Made by a program: the position numbers and the translations under genes | Assembly (NCBI RefSeq): GCF_014926385.1 | Contig: NZ_CP053291.1 | Span: forward strand, 558,001-622,000 | DNA from: Trueperella pecoris | GTDB lineage: Bacteria > Actinomycetota > Actinomycetes > Actinomycetales > Actinomycetaceae | Length of the DNA: 64,000 nucleotides | Reading direction: 5' to 3' | Shown: positions 52,259-60,700 of the stretch, one piece after another | Layout: each line of letters starts with the position of its first letter | Numbering within the stretch: position 1 is the first letter of the stretch | Notes under the pieces: model-generated | The model's database searches: none | Told to the model about the DNA's origin: nothing | The model's input: the letters and a program-made list of their open reading frames with translations, nothing else

Positions 52259-53740
52259 CTACTTCTGCAGGTCTGCCATCCACGCCTCGACGGCTTCCGG
52301 GGTTCGCGGAATGTCCTCCGACAACCGGATAGCCCCATTCTCAGTGACGAGGATGTCATCCTCAATACGCACGCCGATACCGCGGAAACGCTCGGGCACC
52401 TTCAGATCGTCGGCGCGGAAGTACAGGCCGGGCTCGATTGTGAAAATCATGCCGGGCTCAAGGTAGGAATCTTGGTAAAGCTCCCGCTTGGCCTGAGCGC
52501 AGTCGTGCACGTCAAGCCCCAGGTGATGGGACGTTCCGTGGGGCATCCACCGGCGGTGATACTGCGCCTCGGGGGAGAGGGATGCCTCGGCCGTGCCGGG
52601 CAACATGCCCCACTTCTCCAGATGCTGTGCGATCACCTCCATGGCCGCCGCATGAATATCCTTGAACTGAACCTTGTTCTGGGCCACCTCAAGCGCGCGC
52701 TCGCAGGCGGCCAAGACGGCGTCGTAAACCTCGCGTTGAGCCGGGGAGAACGTGCCGTTGATCGGCAACGTACGCGTGATGTCGGCGGTGTAGAGGGAAT
52801 CGACCTCGGCGCCGGCGTCGATGAGGATCAGCTCCCCGTCCCGTAGCTGGCCATCATTGGTGATCCAGTGCAGGGTGTTGGCATGATTGCCCGCCGCGGC
52901 GATGGTCTCGTATCCCAGGCCGTTGCCCTCCTCGCGAGCCTTCGCCTGGAAGGCGCCCTCGATCACGCGTTCGCCGCGCCAGTGATTGATCGCGCGTGGC
53001 ATGGCCCGGATCATCTCCTCGAAGCCCGCTTTCGTGACGTCGATGGCCTTGCGCATTTCGGCGATCTCGTATTCGTCCTTCGTCAGGCGCATCTCCGATG
53101 CTGCCTCGGCAAGCCGCGCGTCGGCCTCCGCTGCGCCTTCGGTCAAGCCGTTCTGCTGACGAAGCTCGGCCACGAGCGCCTCGACATTCGCATCCGACTG
53201 GGGAATCACGCGGATGTGCACCGAGCCCAGATCCTTGGCCAAAGCATCCTTCATCTCGCCGATGTGGGCGACCTTCAGCCCCGTGGCTGTCTCCATCTCC
53301 TGAGCACTCAGGCGAGCACCCACCCAGAATTCGCCGTGGCGCGAATCGGCATAGAACTCCTCCGACGAACGCGACGCGCGCGGATGGAAGTAAAGAACCG
53401 CCTCGTGGCCGCCCTCGACGGGGTTGAGAACCAGCACTGCGCCGGGCTCGTCCTCCCCTCCCAGGCCGGTCAGGTGAGCAAATGTCGAGTGCGCACGGAA
53501 ACGGTAATCCGTGTCATTCGAGCGGACCGTGAGATCGCCCGCGGGGAACACAAGGCGTTCGCCGGGGAAAAGCTCGGAGAGAATCTTGTGACGAGCGGGC
53601 GTGTAGTCAGCGACGACCATCCGCTGCGGGCCCGCCGGGCGCGGCCCCCAATCCTCGCCAATAAACTCGCGAAACGCCTGACCCTGCGGACGCTGGGTGC
53701 GGTTGTGTGCCTTTTCTTCAAGAGTTTGTTCTTCAGTCAT
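52259..53740 (-). CDS. pepP: Xaa-Pro aminopeptidase (PepP family)
   Basis: 493 residues, clan MG metallopeptidase. The N-terminal creatinase-like domain includes SNDTDYRFRAHSTFAHLTGLG. The dinuclear metal ligands are visible in LILIDAGAEVDSLYTADITRT (two Asp, ~308-328), HGTSHHLGLDVHD (His), FTIEPGLYF (Glu) and GVRIEDDILVTENG (Glu). It removes N-terminal residues before proline. ATG 53740 is preferred; GTG 53746 lies two codons upstream. It is on its own, 79 bases upstream of the MgtE-like gene. Confidence 0.93.
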   Translation of the reverse strand: MTEEQTLEEKAHNRTQRPQGQAFREFIGEDWGPRPAGPQRMVVADYTPARHKILSELFPGERLVFPAGDLTVRSNDTDYRFRAHSTFAHLTGLGGEDEPGAVLVLNPVEGGHEAVLYFHPRASRSSEEFYADSRHGEFWVGARLSAQEMETATGLKVAHIGEMKDALAKDLGSVHIRVIPQSDANVEALVAELRQQNGLTEGAAEADARLAEAASEMRLTKDEYEIAEMRKAIDVTKAGFEEMIRAMPRAINHWRGERVIEGAFQAKAREEGNGLGYETIAAAGNHANTLHWITNDGQLRDGELILIDAGAEVDSLYTADITRTLPINGTFSPAQREVYDAVLAACERALEVAQNKVQFKDIHAAAMEVIAQHLEKWGMLPGTAEASLSPEAQYHRRWMPHGTSHHLGLDVHDCAQAKRELYQDSYLEPGMIFTIEPGLYFRADDLKVPERFRGIGVRIEDDILVTENGAIRLSEDIPRTPEAVEAWMADLQK

Positions 53741-53822
53741 AGACACATTATCCCACGTCGCTCCGACATTCCCGAACGTACTCGGGGTGGACGAAACGAT
53801 CTTTAGCTTTTAGCGTGGAATC

Positions 53823-54674
53823 ATGATCGACCTCCACGCCCACTCTTTCTGCTCCGACGGCACCCAGAGCCCTGTCGAGCTCATGGCTAGTGCGCGTCAG
53901 GCCGGGCTCACCGCCGTCGGGCTCACCGATCACGACACCATCGCCGGGTGGGATGAGGCCGCAGACGCTGTGCCTGAGACCGGCGTGAGCCTTGTGCGAG
54001 GTATGGAAGTCACCAGCACGTTTCACGACGCCGACAGTTCGATTTCCGTCCACATGCTCGCCTATCTTTTCGATCCCCACTCTCCCGCGCTCGCGGCTCA
54101 TCGCGACGCGTTCGGCCAATCGCGGGCCCGCCGGGCGCAGGAGATCGTCTCGCGCCTGGCCGAGGATTTTCCCATCAGCTGGGAGGAGGTGGCGGCGTTC
54201 GCCGGTGCGGCGAAGTCCGTCGGGCGCCCCCACATCGCCGACGCCCTGGTGGCGCGCGGGATCGTGGAGAACCGTTCGCAGGCCTTCGATCACCTGCTCC
54301 ACTCGACGTCAAAGTACTATGTGAAGAACTACTCGCCCGACGTCTTCGACGTCATCGAGTGGATCAACGACGCCGGGGGCCGGGCCGTCCTCGCCCACCC
54401 GCTGGCCGTTACGCGCGGCAAGACCGTGCCACTCGAGGCGATCGCGGCCATGGCAGAGGCCGGCTTGTTCGGCGTCGAGGTCAATCATCGGGACAACCCA
54501 GCGCAGTTACGTGCGCAACTGTCAGCCAGGGCACGTAGCGCGGGACTTTTCGAGTTCGGATCCAGCGACTACCATGGATCCGGAAAACCGAACCGGTTGG
54601 GTGAAAACACCACGGACTCGGAGACACTGATCGCTCTGGAGCAGGGCGCATTTTTGGAGGTTGTGCATCCGTGA
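53823..54674 (+). CDS. PHP-domain phosphoesterase (RNase AM/YciV-like)
   Basis: 283 residues. PHP metal-binding motifs in order are MIDLHAHSFCSDG (HxH, ~1-13), VGLTDHDTIAGW, SIHM-type His (ISVHMLAYLF), AVLAHPLAVTRG and FGSSDYHGSGKPNRLG. The match is to the YciV/TrpH group (3',5'-nucleotide phosphatase or 5'-3' exoribonuclease in characterised members). It is divergent from pepP by 82 bases and overlaps marC (GTGA). Confidence 0.88.
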   Translation: MIDLHAHSFCSDGTQSPVELMASARQAGLTAVGLTDHDTIAGWDEAADAVPETGVSLVRGMEVTSTFHDADSSISVHMLAYLFDPHSPALAAHRDAFGQSRARRAQEIVSRLAEDFPISWEEVAAFAGAAKSVGRPHIADALVARGIVENRSQAFDHLLHSTSKYYVKNYSPDVFDVIEWINDAGGRAVLAHPLAVTRGKTVPLEAIAAMAEAGLFGVEVNHRDNPAQLRAQLSARARSAGLFEFGSSDYHGSGKPNRLGENTTDSETLIALEQGAFLEVVHP

Positions 54675-55288
54675 GTTTTGATGGCGCCCTGTTCGCATCC
54701 GCGTTCGCCACGCTGCTGGTGATCATCGACCCGCCGGGCAACGTGCCCGTGTTCATGGCACTGACGAGGGCGCTGAACAAATCGGAACGCAAGAAGGTGG
54801 CCTTTCAGGCGAATTTCATCGCCATGGTGCTGCTCCTCCTCTTCGGCTTCTTTGGATTCGTGCTCTTTGGCTACATGGGCATCTCGGCCGAGGCGCTACA
54901 GATTTCCGGCGGTGTCCTCCTCTTGCTTGTGGCCTTGCAACTGCTCACCGGCAAGGAAGAAGACCCGGGATCGGCCGGCGGCACCATCGCCGTCGCGATG
55001 GTCCCCCTCGGCACACCGTTGTTGGCCGGCCCTGGCTCGATCGTGGCGTTCATGCTGCTGATGAGGGATTCGGGCGACGTGTGGGGGCAGGTCGCGGTGG
55101 TGGCCGCTGCGGCGTCGGTTCTGCTCATTTCGTGGATGTCTATGCATTTCGCAGGAGCCATCATGCGCCTCCTCGGCGAGGCCGGCGTCATGTTGCTCAC
55201 CCGCCTGTCGGGCATGCTGCTTGCTGCTATCGCCACGCAGCTGATCATCTCCGGCGTCCTGGGCGTGGTGCGAGGATTCCTCGGCTAG
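54671..55288 (+). CDS. MarC-family membrane protein
   Basis: 205 residues with six hydrophobic segments. MarC features are LLVIIDPPGNVPVFMALT (~17-34), SGGVLLLLVALQLLTGKEED and VPLGTPLLAGPGSIVAFMLLM (~115-135), ending LSGMLLAAIATQLIISGVLG. Function unknown; the original link to multiple antibiotic resistance has not held up. GTG 54671 overlaps the PHP gene stop (GTGA). Confidence 0.9.
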   Translation: MSFDGALFASAFATLLVIIDPPGNVPVFMALTRALNKSERKKVAFQANFIAMVLLLLFGFFGFVLFGYMGISAEALQISGGVLLLLVALQLLTGKEEDPGSAGGTIAVAMVPLGTPLLAGPGSIVAFMLLMRDSGDVWGQVAVVAAAASVLLISWMSMHFAGAIMRLLGEAGVMLLTRLSGMLLAAIATQLIISGVLGVVRGFLG

Positions 55289-55341
55289 GGCCGGACCCGG
55301 CAGTGGGGCCCTCGCGAGATGGGCAAAGAATGATAGAGGAA

Positions 55342-55369
55342 AAGGTGGCGCCCCGCGGGGCGCCACCTT
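55342..55369. terminator. Bidirectional terminator between marC and the DEAD-box gene
   Basis: Nearly continuous palindrome AAGGTGGCGCCCC-GC-GGGGCGCCACCTT. T-rich text follows on both strands (TCTTGCTT on plus, TTCCTCTATCATTCTT on minus). It separates two convergent genes ending at 55288 and 55384. Confidence 0.87.
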
Positions 55370-55383
55370 CTTGCTTGTGGTGC

Positions 55384-56994
55384 TTATTCGCCTTTCGTCG
55401 AGGACATACGGCGGCGACGTCGGCGCGGCTTCTTTTGCGTGGGGGCCTCTGACGTGGCACTCGTGGACTCCGCCTTCGCGTCGGAGCTGGCCGAAGAGAC
55501 GCGGGTGCGCCTGTGCTGACGATTCCGCTTCCGGCCCTCATCGCCTGAGCAGCCGCGGCCACCGCCGGAGCGGCCGCCGCCGGAACGGCCACGGCCACGC
55601 GGGCCACGCTTGCCGGTCTCACCAAGGTCCTCAATTTCCTCGGCATCGAGGCCAGCGCGCAGGCGCTTGGAGCGGGGGAGGCGACCCGTCGCCTCGGGGT
55701 CAATGTCAAGATCCGTGTAGAGATGCGCGGAGGTGTGATAGGTCTCCACCGGTTCGGGGAAGCCAAGGTTCAGAATCTTGTTGATGACCGACCAGCGCGG
55801 TGTGTCCTCCCAATCGACGAAGGTCACCGCCGTTCCCTTCTGCCCAGCTCGCCCGGTTCTCCCGATGCGGTGCAGGTAGGTCTTTTCATCTTCGGGGCAC
55901 TGGTAGTTGATGACGTGGGTGACGTCGTCGACGTCGATACCGCGCGCCGCGACGTCAGTGGCGACCAGGACGTCGATCTTGCCCTTCCGGAAGGCGCGCA
56001 TCGCCTGTTCACGCGCTCCCTGGCCAAGGTCGCCGTGGAGGGCGCCGGTGGCAAAGCCACGATCCTCAAGCTCGTCAGCCAGGCGTGCGGCGGTGCGCTT
56101 CGTGCGTGTGAAGATGATCGTCAAGCCACGCTCCTTGGCCTGCAAAATGCGGGCCAAAACCTCGGACTTGTTCATCGCGTGGCAACGGTAAACGACCTGC
56201 TTGACCTGCTTGACGGTCGCCGAGTCGTCGTCGGGATTCTGGGCGCGGATGTGAGTGGGCTTGGACATGTATCGGCGGGCCATGGTGATGACCGGGCCGG
56301 GCATGGTGGCCGAGAAGAGCATCGAGTGCCGGTTGGGTGGGGTCGCTGCGAGGATGTTCTCCACGTCCTCGAGGAAGCCTAGGTCGAGCATCTCGTCAGC
56401 CTCATCGAGGACCACGGTGCGGGCATGGGATAGATCCAGCGTGCGATGTTTGCCAAGGTCGATGATGCGCCCCGGCGTGCCGACGACGATCTCCGCGCCC
56501 TTCTCAAGCTCCTTGACCTGCGGCTCGTAGGCCTTGCCGCCGTAGACTTCGACGACGCGGACCGAGCGGTTTGCTGCGATGTCACGCAGATCACCGGCTA
56601 CCTGCTTGGCGAGTTCGCGCGTGGGCACGACGACGAGCCCCTGCGGCTTGCCGGGAGCGTGCAGCTTTTCCCACCCGTCTTCGCCGGGGCCGATGACTTT
56701 CTCGACCATGGGGATGCCGAAGCCGAGGGTCTTACCGGTTCCGGTCTTTGCCTGGCCGATGATATCCGATCCCTTGAGGGCGACCGGCAGTGTCAACGCC
56801 TGGATGGGGAAGGGATGAACGATGCCCTTCTTCGCCAACGCATCGACGATCGGTTGGGAAACACCGAAATCGGCGAATGACTTGCGATCGAGTTCGAGCT
56901 CGCTTGCCGAGGCCTGGATGTCCGCTGACGGTTCGTTGGCCGGGCGCACGACAGCACCGGCTGTATCTACAATTCCTGATTGCACAATATTCAC
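55384..56994 (-). CDS. DEAD-box RNA helicase (RhlE-like)
   Basis: 536 residues. Motifs in order: Q motif (FADFGVSQPIVDAL, FPIQALTLP), Walker A AKTGTGKT (~82-89), PTRELAKQ, TPGRIIDL, VVLDEADEMLDLGF, SATMPG, IIFTRTKRTAARLADEL, ATDVAARGIDVDDVTHVINY and HRIGRTGRAGQ. The C-terminal ~100 residues are basic with an Arg/Gly run (RGPRGRGRSGGGRSGGGRG) likely to bind RNA. The start is GTG 56994, with no good RBS. The order helicase, DUF3107, adnA, adnB resembles what I recall from mycobacteria (rhlE to adnAB). Confidence 0.92.
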   Translation of the reverse strand: MNIVQSGIVDTAGAVVRPANEPSADIQASASELELDRKSFADFGVSQPIVDALAKKGIVHPFPIQALTLPVALKGSDIIGQAKTGTGKTLGFGIPMVEKVIGPGEDGWEKLHAPGKPQGLVVVPTRELAKQVAGDLRDIAANRSVRVVEVYGGKAYEPQVKELEKGAEIVVGTPGRIIDLGKHRTLDLSHARTVVLDEADEMLDLGFLEDVENILAATPPNRHSMLFSATMPGPVITMARRYMSKPTHIRAQNPDDDSATVKQVKQVVYRCHAMNKSEVLARILQAKERGLTIIFTRTKRTAARLADELEDRGFATGALHGDLGQGAREQAMRAFRKGKIDVLVATDVAARGIDVDDVTHVINYQCPEDEKTYLHRIGRTGRAGQKGTAVTFVDWEDTPRWSVINKILNLGFPEPVETYHTSAHLYTDLDIDPEATGRLPRSKRLRAGLDAEEIEDLGETGKRGPRGRGRSGGGRSGGGRGCSGDEGRKRNRQHRRTRVSSASSDAKAESTSATSEAPTQKKPRRRRRRMSSTKGE

Positions 56995-57200
56995 TTTCGA
57001 CGTGGAGGGTGCGCCTGTTTGATCTGCACCCGGGCAGCCGATCGTGAAAAATCTTCGACATTAACGTGACGACCGGTCAACCTCGTCGGCCATTCTATCG
57101 CACCGGGCGCTACAGATTCCTCCTGGTGGGCAGTCGCACAGTCGCCGTCGCCTCGCGATCGATGCGGAAGGCTCTTGGCGGACGCCCGGCACAAAAGAAA
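56995..57200. other. Leader/intergenic region upstream of the DEAD-box gene
   Basis: About 200 bases between the helicase start and the terminator of DUF3107. It may hold a 5' leader for the helicase; I see no clear hairpin cascade, promoter or small gene. Confidence 0.4.
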
Positions 57201-57201
57201 C

Positions 57202-57223
57202 GACCCGCCTGGTTTGGCGGGTC
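57202..57223 (-). terminator. Terminator of the DUF3107 gene
   Basis: GACCCGCC (57202-57209) pairs with GGCGGGTC (57216-57223). On the minus strand the stem is followed by GTTTCTTTTG. It lies 28 bases beyond the DUF3107 stop. Confidence 0.88.
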
Positions 57224-57250
57224 ATCGCGGAAGTTCGATCACGGGGAGGG

Positions 57251-57472
57251 CTAAAAGCCGAAGCCTACGCGGCGGACTTCTGCCTCCTTGCACTGGACGT
57301 AGCCGAGAGCCTGAACGGGAACGACGACGACCTGGCCATCCTTGCCCGTCAAGGAAAAAACCGAGTTCGAAGCGATGGCGTCATTGACCTTGGCGGTGAC
57401 CTGTTCGGCGGTGAGATCGGCGTCGAGAGTCAGTTCCCGGGCGACGTTGCGGATTCCGATGCTGATTTCCAT
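57251..57472 (-). CDS. DUF3107 small conserved protein
   Basis: 73 residues. The sequence MEISIGIRNVARELTLDADLTA with a C-terminal VPVQALGYVQCKEAEVRRVGFGF-type end is the actinobacterial DUF3107 (TB9.4/Rv3208A-like) pattern; it often reads as an ATP-binding-protein annotation without experimental support. GGAGGAAAC precedes ATG 57472. It is divergent from adnA and is a useful lineage marker. Confidence 0.9.
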   Translation of the reverse strand: MEISIGIRNVARELTLDADLTAEQVTAKVNDAIASNSVFSLTGKDGQVVVVPVQALGYVQCKEAEVRRVGFGF

Positions 57473-57580
57473 GTTTCCTCCATGATTAGAACTGCCGATA
57501 TCGTACCGCGCGCGGGGTGGGCGACGACGTTTGCACCCGGGGGTTTCATCGTTGGCCGAAATTTGTCGGAGGGGAGCGTT

Positions 57581-60500
57581 ATGCTCGTGGGCATGGCAGA
57601 TGACGTTCTTTTCGATGAAAGCCAGCGTGCGGTTCTTGGCGTGGAGCCGCTGTGTACGGCGTCGGTGATTGGTGCGCCCGGAACGGGTAAAACTCGCCTA
57701 GTTCGGGAACTTGCGGTGAAGCTGGTCAAGGAGAACCCCGCTGTCCGGGTGGCCGTTCTCTCACCGGATCGTCGCGCCGCGTCGGATCTGCGTAACAAGA
57801 TTTCTTTCGACCTCGGCTACCTGCCAGGAGCGCTGTCGGTCCAGTCGCTCACTGCTTTCGCATTCGGGATCGTCTCGGCCTATTCGCAATTCGTTGGGCG
57901 AAGAGAACCCGAGCTGATCTCGGGCTCGCGCCAGGACGCGCTCATCAAGGAGATCCTCGAAATCGGGCTCGAGCTCGGACACGGCGGGCACGATGAGGAG
58001 CTGGTGAAGATTCCTGCCTATCGCGCAGAATTCCGTGACTTGATCACGCGTGCCGCGGAGCTTGCCATGAGCCCAGCGGACCTGGCCGTAGTGGGCGAAC
58101 GCTATGGGGAGCCGGTGTGGGGCCAGGGCGCCGCCATGATTGCCGATTACGAAAATGCCCTGGCCACGCAGGCCGCTGTTGGCCACGGCAACCCCGATAT
58201 CGTGGATCACGCGCGTGTATTGACCCAGGCGGCGGGGATGCTGCGCAGCTGGGACCTCGCTACGCCAGGCGGATCCGGGCGTCTGGGCATGTCAAAGCCC
58301 CGGTGGGATTGGATCATCGTCGATGACATCCAGAATGCGACTCTGGCCGTGCGGACGTTGCTGCGTTCCCTTCACGAAGACGGCGCGTCAATCCTCACGT
58401 TCGGAGATCCGGACACGGCCGTCCAAGGTTTCCGTGGCGGCATCGCCCACCTTCCCGCGCTGTTGACGAAGCCCATCCACGCGGGCGGGCTCGGGGCCCA
58501 ACGCTACACGCTCTCCACGCGATATCGCGGCGGCGGAGAGATGGGGGAATTGATCGGAAAGATCACCAGCGGTATCCACACCGCCGGTGCCGGAAAACAC
58601 CGCAAGGCCGCGTTCCGTGCTGATGCGGAAGGCGGATGCGGCGCTTCGGCGCGCGTGGAGGCGATGACTTTCGCCAATGAGGATGAGGAGATTGCCTTCG
58701 TTGCCGCGAAATTCCGCGAGCTTCACTACGTCGAAGGCGTGCCGTATTCGGATATGGCGGTGGTGACTCGTTCGACCGCTGCGCACGGGGCCATCAGGCG
58801 AACCCTGCTCCACTATGGTGTCCCGGTGGAAAGCACCGTGAACAATCAGCCGTTGCGCGAACAGCGCGCGGTTGCCGCTCTCATCTCGCTCATTGATGTT
58901 GCGCTCGCGGACCCGGCGGACGTCACGGCGGAGAGTCTCGAGGCGCTGCTCGGTGGGGTGCTCTTCGCTATCGAGCCCTTGGAGTTGCGAAAGCTGCGCC
59001 GCCAGATGCGCGGGTGGGAACTGGCCCGCGGGGGCACCCGCTCGCAAGGCGAACTTCTGCGAGACATCCTCGAGGGTGGAGAGGTGGCATCCAAGATTCC
59101 CGAATTTGCCAAGGTCTTCTCCGTCATCGAATCGATACGTCAAGCAAGTGCCGAAGGCCGCCTAGGTGAGGAAGTCCTGTGGGCTGCTTGGGACGGAACG
59201 GGAGTGGCCGAAAGCTGGCGTGCCCAGGCGCTGGCGGGTGGGCTAGCGGGAGATGGTGCCAATGAGGATCTCGATGCCGTGATCTCGCTCTTCCGCATCG
59301 CCCAGCGGCAGGCGGATCGAGATGTCACCAATGCAACTATTTGGGCCCTACTTGATGTTCTGGAGAGCCAAGATATTCCTGAGGACTCGATTGCGCGCGT
59401 TGGCGGAGGGCATGACGAGGTTGCGCTCGCCTCGCCGTCGGCAACAATTGGACGTTCGTGGGACTACGTGGCGATCGTCGGGGTCAATGAAGGCTCGTGG
59501 CCCAATACTCAACTTCGAAATCCGCTGACGAAAGTGCCGAAGCTGGTTAATATTGTTGTTGGGTCAACGATGGCTGGGCGTGAGGTGGAGCCTACCCAGC
59601 TGGTCAGCGATGTCATTGATGACGAGCTGCGGATGCTTCTGCAAGCCGTGAGCAGAGCAAACACAGAGGTAATTCTGACAGCGCAGCAACAGGACGGAAT
59701 CCGTCCCTCTCGCTTCTTGCAGTGGCTCTTCCCTGAGCTTGCCGCGGCGCCGGCTGTGGCCAGCACGCTGGAAACAACGGGCCTGGTCGGTCAACTACGC
59801 CAGGCGCTCCGGTCCGGCGATGCGGGGCTTGTTGAGGAAGCCGGGGTGCTACTCGGCCAGCTTGCCGCCGCCGGAATTACGGAGGCGGATGAGCGTTACT
59901 GGGCCGAGGCCATGGCACTGACAACGCATGAGCCGGTAGTTGACGGGGCGGCGCGCATGTCGCCGTCGCGCGTGGAAAGCCTGCTCACCTGCCCTCTGCG
60001 AGCGTTCCTTGATAACTGCCAGGCAAGGTCCGAAGATTCGACGCTCGCCCTCGATATCGGAAAACTCATCCACACCTTGGCGGAACACCATCCTCATGGG
60101 CCGCAGGAGAAAATTCTTGCGGAGTACGAATCGCTTGCCTCACAACTCGAGTTTAGCGAGGGCCTGTCCGGATACGTTCAGCGTAGACGACTCGATCAGA
60201 TGGTCAGTCACCTCGTAGGATATCTGACTGCGGAATCGCAAAATGTGCGGGTAGAGACCGCCGCCGAAGGCACGGTCTTTTCTGACGAAGCAAACGCCGA
60301 GATTACGGTTCGTGCACGCATCGACCGCCTCGAGCAGGTGAAGAATGCAGCCCGTATCGTCGACTTTAAAACGGGGCGGAACGCCATCTCGAAAGACGAG
60401 GCGAAAATCAACCCGCAGATGAGGGTGTACCAATGGCTTGTGGATCAGGGCGGAGTTGCTGGGATTGACCGATCGCTGGGTGCCAGGCTGGTCTATCTTG

Positions 60501-60700
60501 GCACGAAGAGTCGGAGCGCGTCATTGCGCGATCAGGAGCCGCTGTCGGCCGAAGAAGCCATGGAGACTGAACAGATGGTGAAGAGGGCAGATTCTGCGCA
60601 GCGCGGGCCGAATTTTGCCGCCGTCGCCGGTAGCTACTGTCTCGGATGCGCATACCGGTCCTCTTGCCCGGCCCAAGGAACAGGGAGGATTTTTTCATGA
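57581..60700 (+). CDS. adnA: AdnA-like helicase-nuclease subunit
   Basis: 1039 residues (mycobacterial AdnA about 1045). An N-terminal UvrD-like motor has Walker A IGAPGTGKTRLVREL (~25-39), IIVDDIQNATLAVRTLL in place of the canonical DExxQ box, LTFGDPDTAVQGFRGG and STRYRGGGEMGELI. A C-terminal RecB-like nuclease shows VDFKTGRNAIS (catalytic Asp-x-Lys). Cys in SLLTCPLRAF and the C-terminal CLGCAYRSSCPAQG give four cysteines for a predicted Fe-S clamp as in AddB. It should resect DNA double-strand ends with AdnB. ATG 57581 follows GGAGGGGAGCGTT; ATG 57482 and 57593 are alternatives. It overlaps adnB by ATGA. Confidence 0.9.
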   Translation: MLVGMADDVLFDESQRAVLGVEPLCTASVIGAPGTGKTRLVRELAVKLVKENPAVRVAVLSPDRRAASDLRNKISFDLGYLPGALSVQSLTAFAFGIVSAYSQFVGRREPELISGSRQDALIKEILEIGLELGHGGHDEELVKIPAYRAEFRDLITRAAELAMSPADLAVVGERYGEPVWGQGAAMIADYENALATQAAVGHGNPDIVDHARVLTQAAGMLRSWDLATPGGSGRLGMSKPRWDWIIVDDIQNATLAVRTLLRSLHEDGASILTFGDPDTAVQGFRGGIAHLPALLTKPIHAGGLGAQRYTLSTRYRGGGEMGELIGKITSGIHTAGAGKHRKAAFRADAEGGCGASARVEAMTFANEDEEIAFVAAKFRELHYVEGVPYSDMAVVTRSTAAHGAIRRTLLHYGVPVESTVNNQPLREQRAVAALISLIDVALADPADVTAESLEALLGGVLFAIEPLELRKLRRQMRGWELARGGTRSQGELLRDILEGGEVASKIPEFAKVFSVIESIRQASAEGRLGEEVLWAAWDGTGVAESWRAQALAGGLAGDGANEDLDAVISLFRIAQRQADRDVTNATIWALLDVLESQDIPEDSIARVGGGHDEVALASPSATIGRSWDYVAIVGVNEGSWPNTQLRNPLTKVPKLVNIVVGSTMAGREVEPTQLVSDVIDDELRMLLQAVSRANTEVILTAQQQDGIRPSRFLQWLFPELAAAPAVASTLETTGLVGQLRQALRSGDAGLVEEAGVLLGQLAAAGITEADERYWAEAMALTTHEPVVDGAARMSPSRVESLLTCPLRAFLDNCQARSEDSTLALDIGKLIHTLAEHHPHGPQEKILAEYESLASQLEFSEGLSGYVQRRRLDQMVSHLVGYLTAESQNVRVETAAEGTVFSDEANAEITVRARIDRLEQVKNAARIVDFKTGRNAISKDEAKINPQMRVYQWLVDQGGVAGIDRSLGARLVYLGTKSRSASLRDQEPLSAEEAMETEQMVKRADSAQRGPNFAAVAGSYCLGCAYRSSCPAQGTGRIFS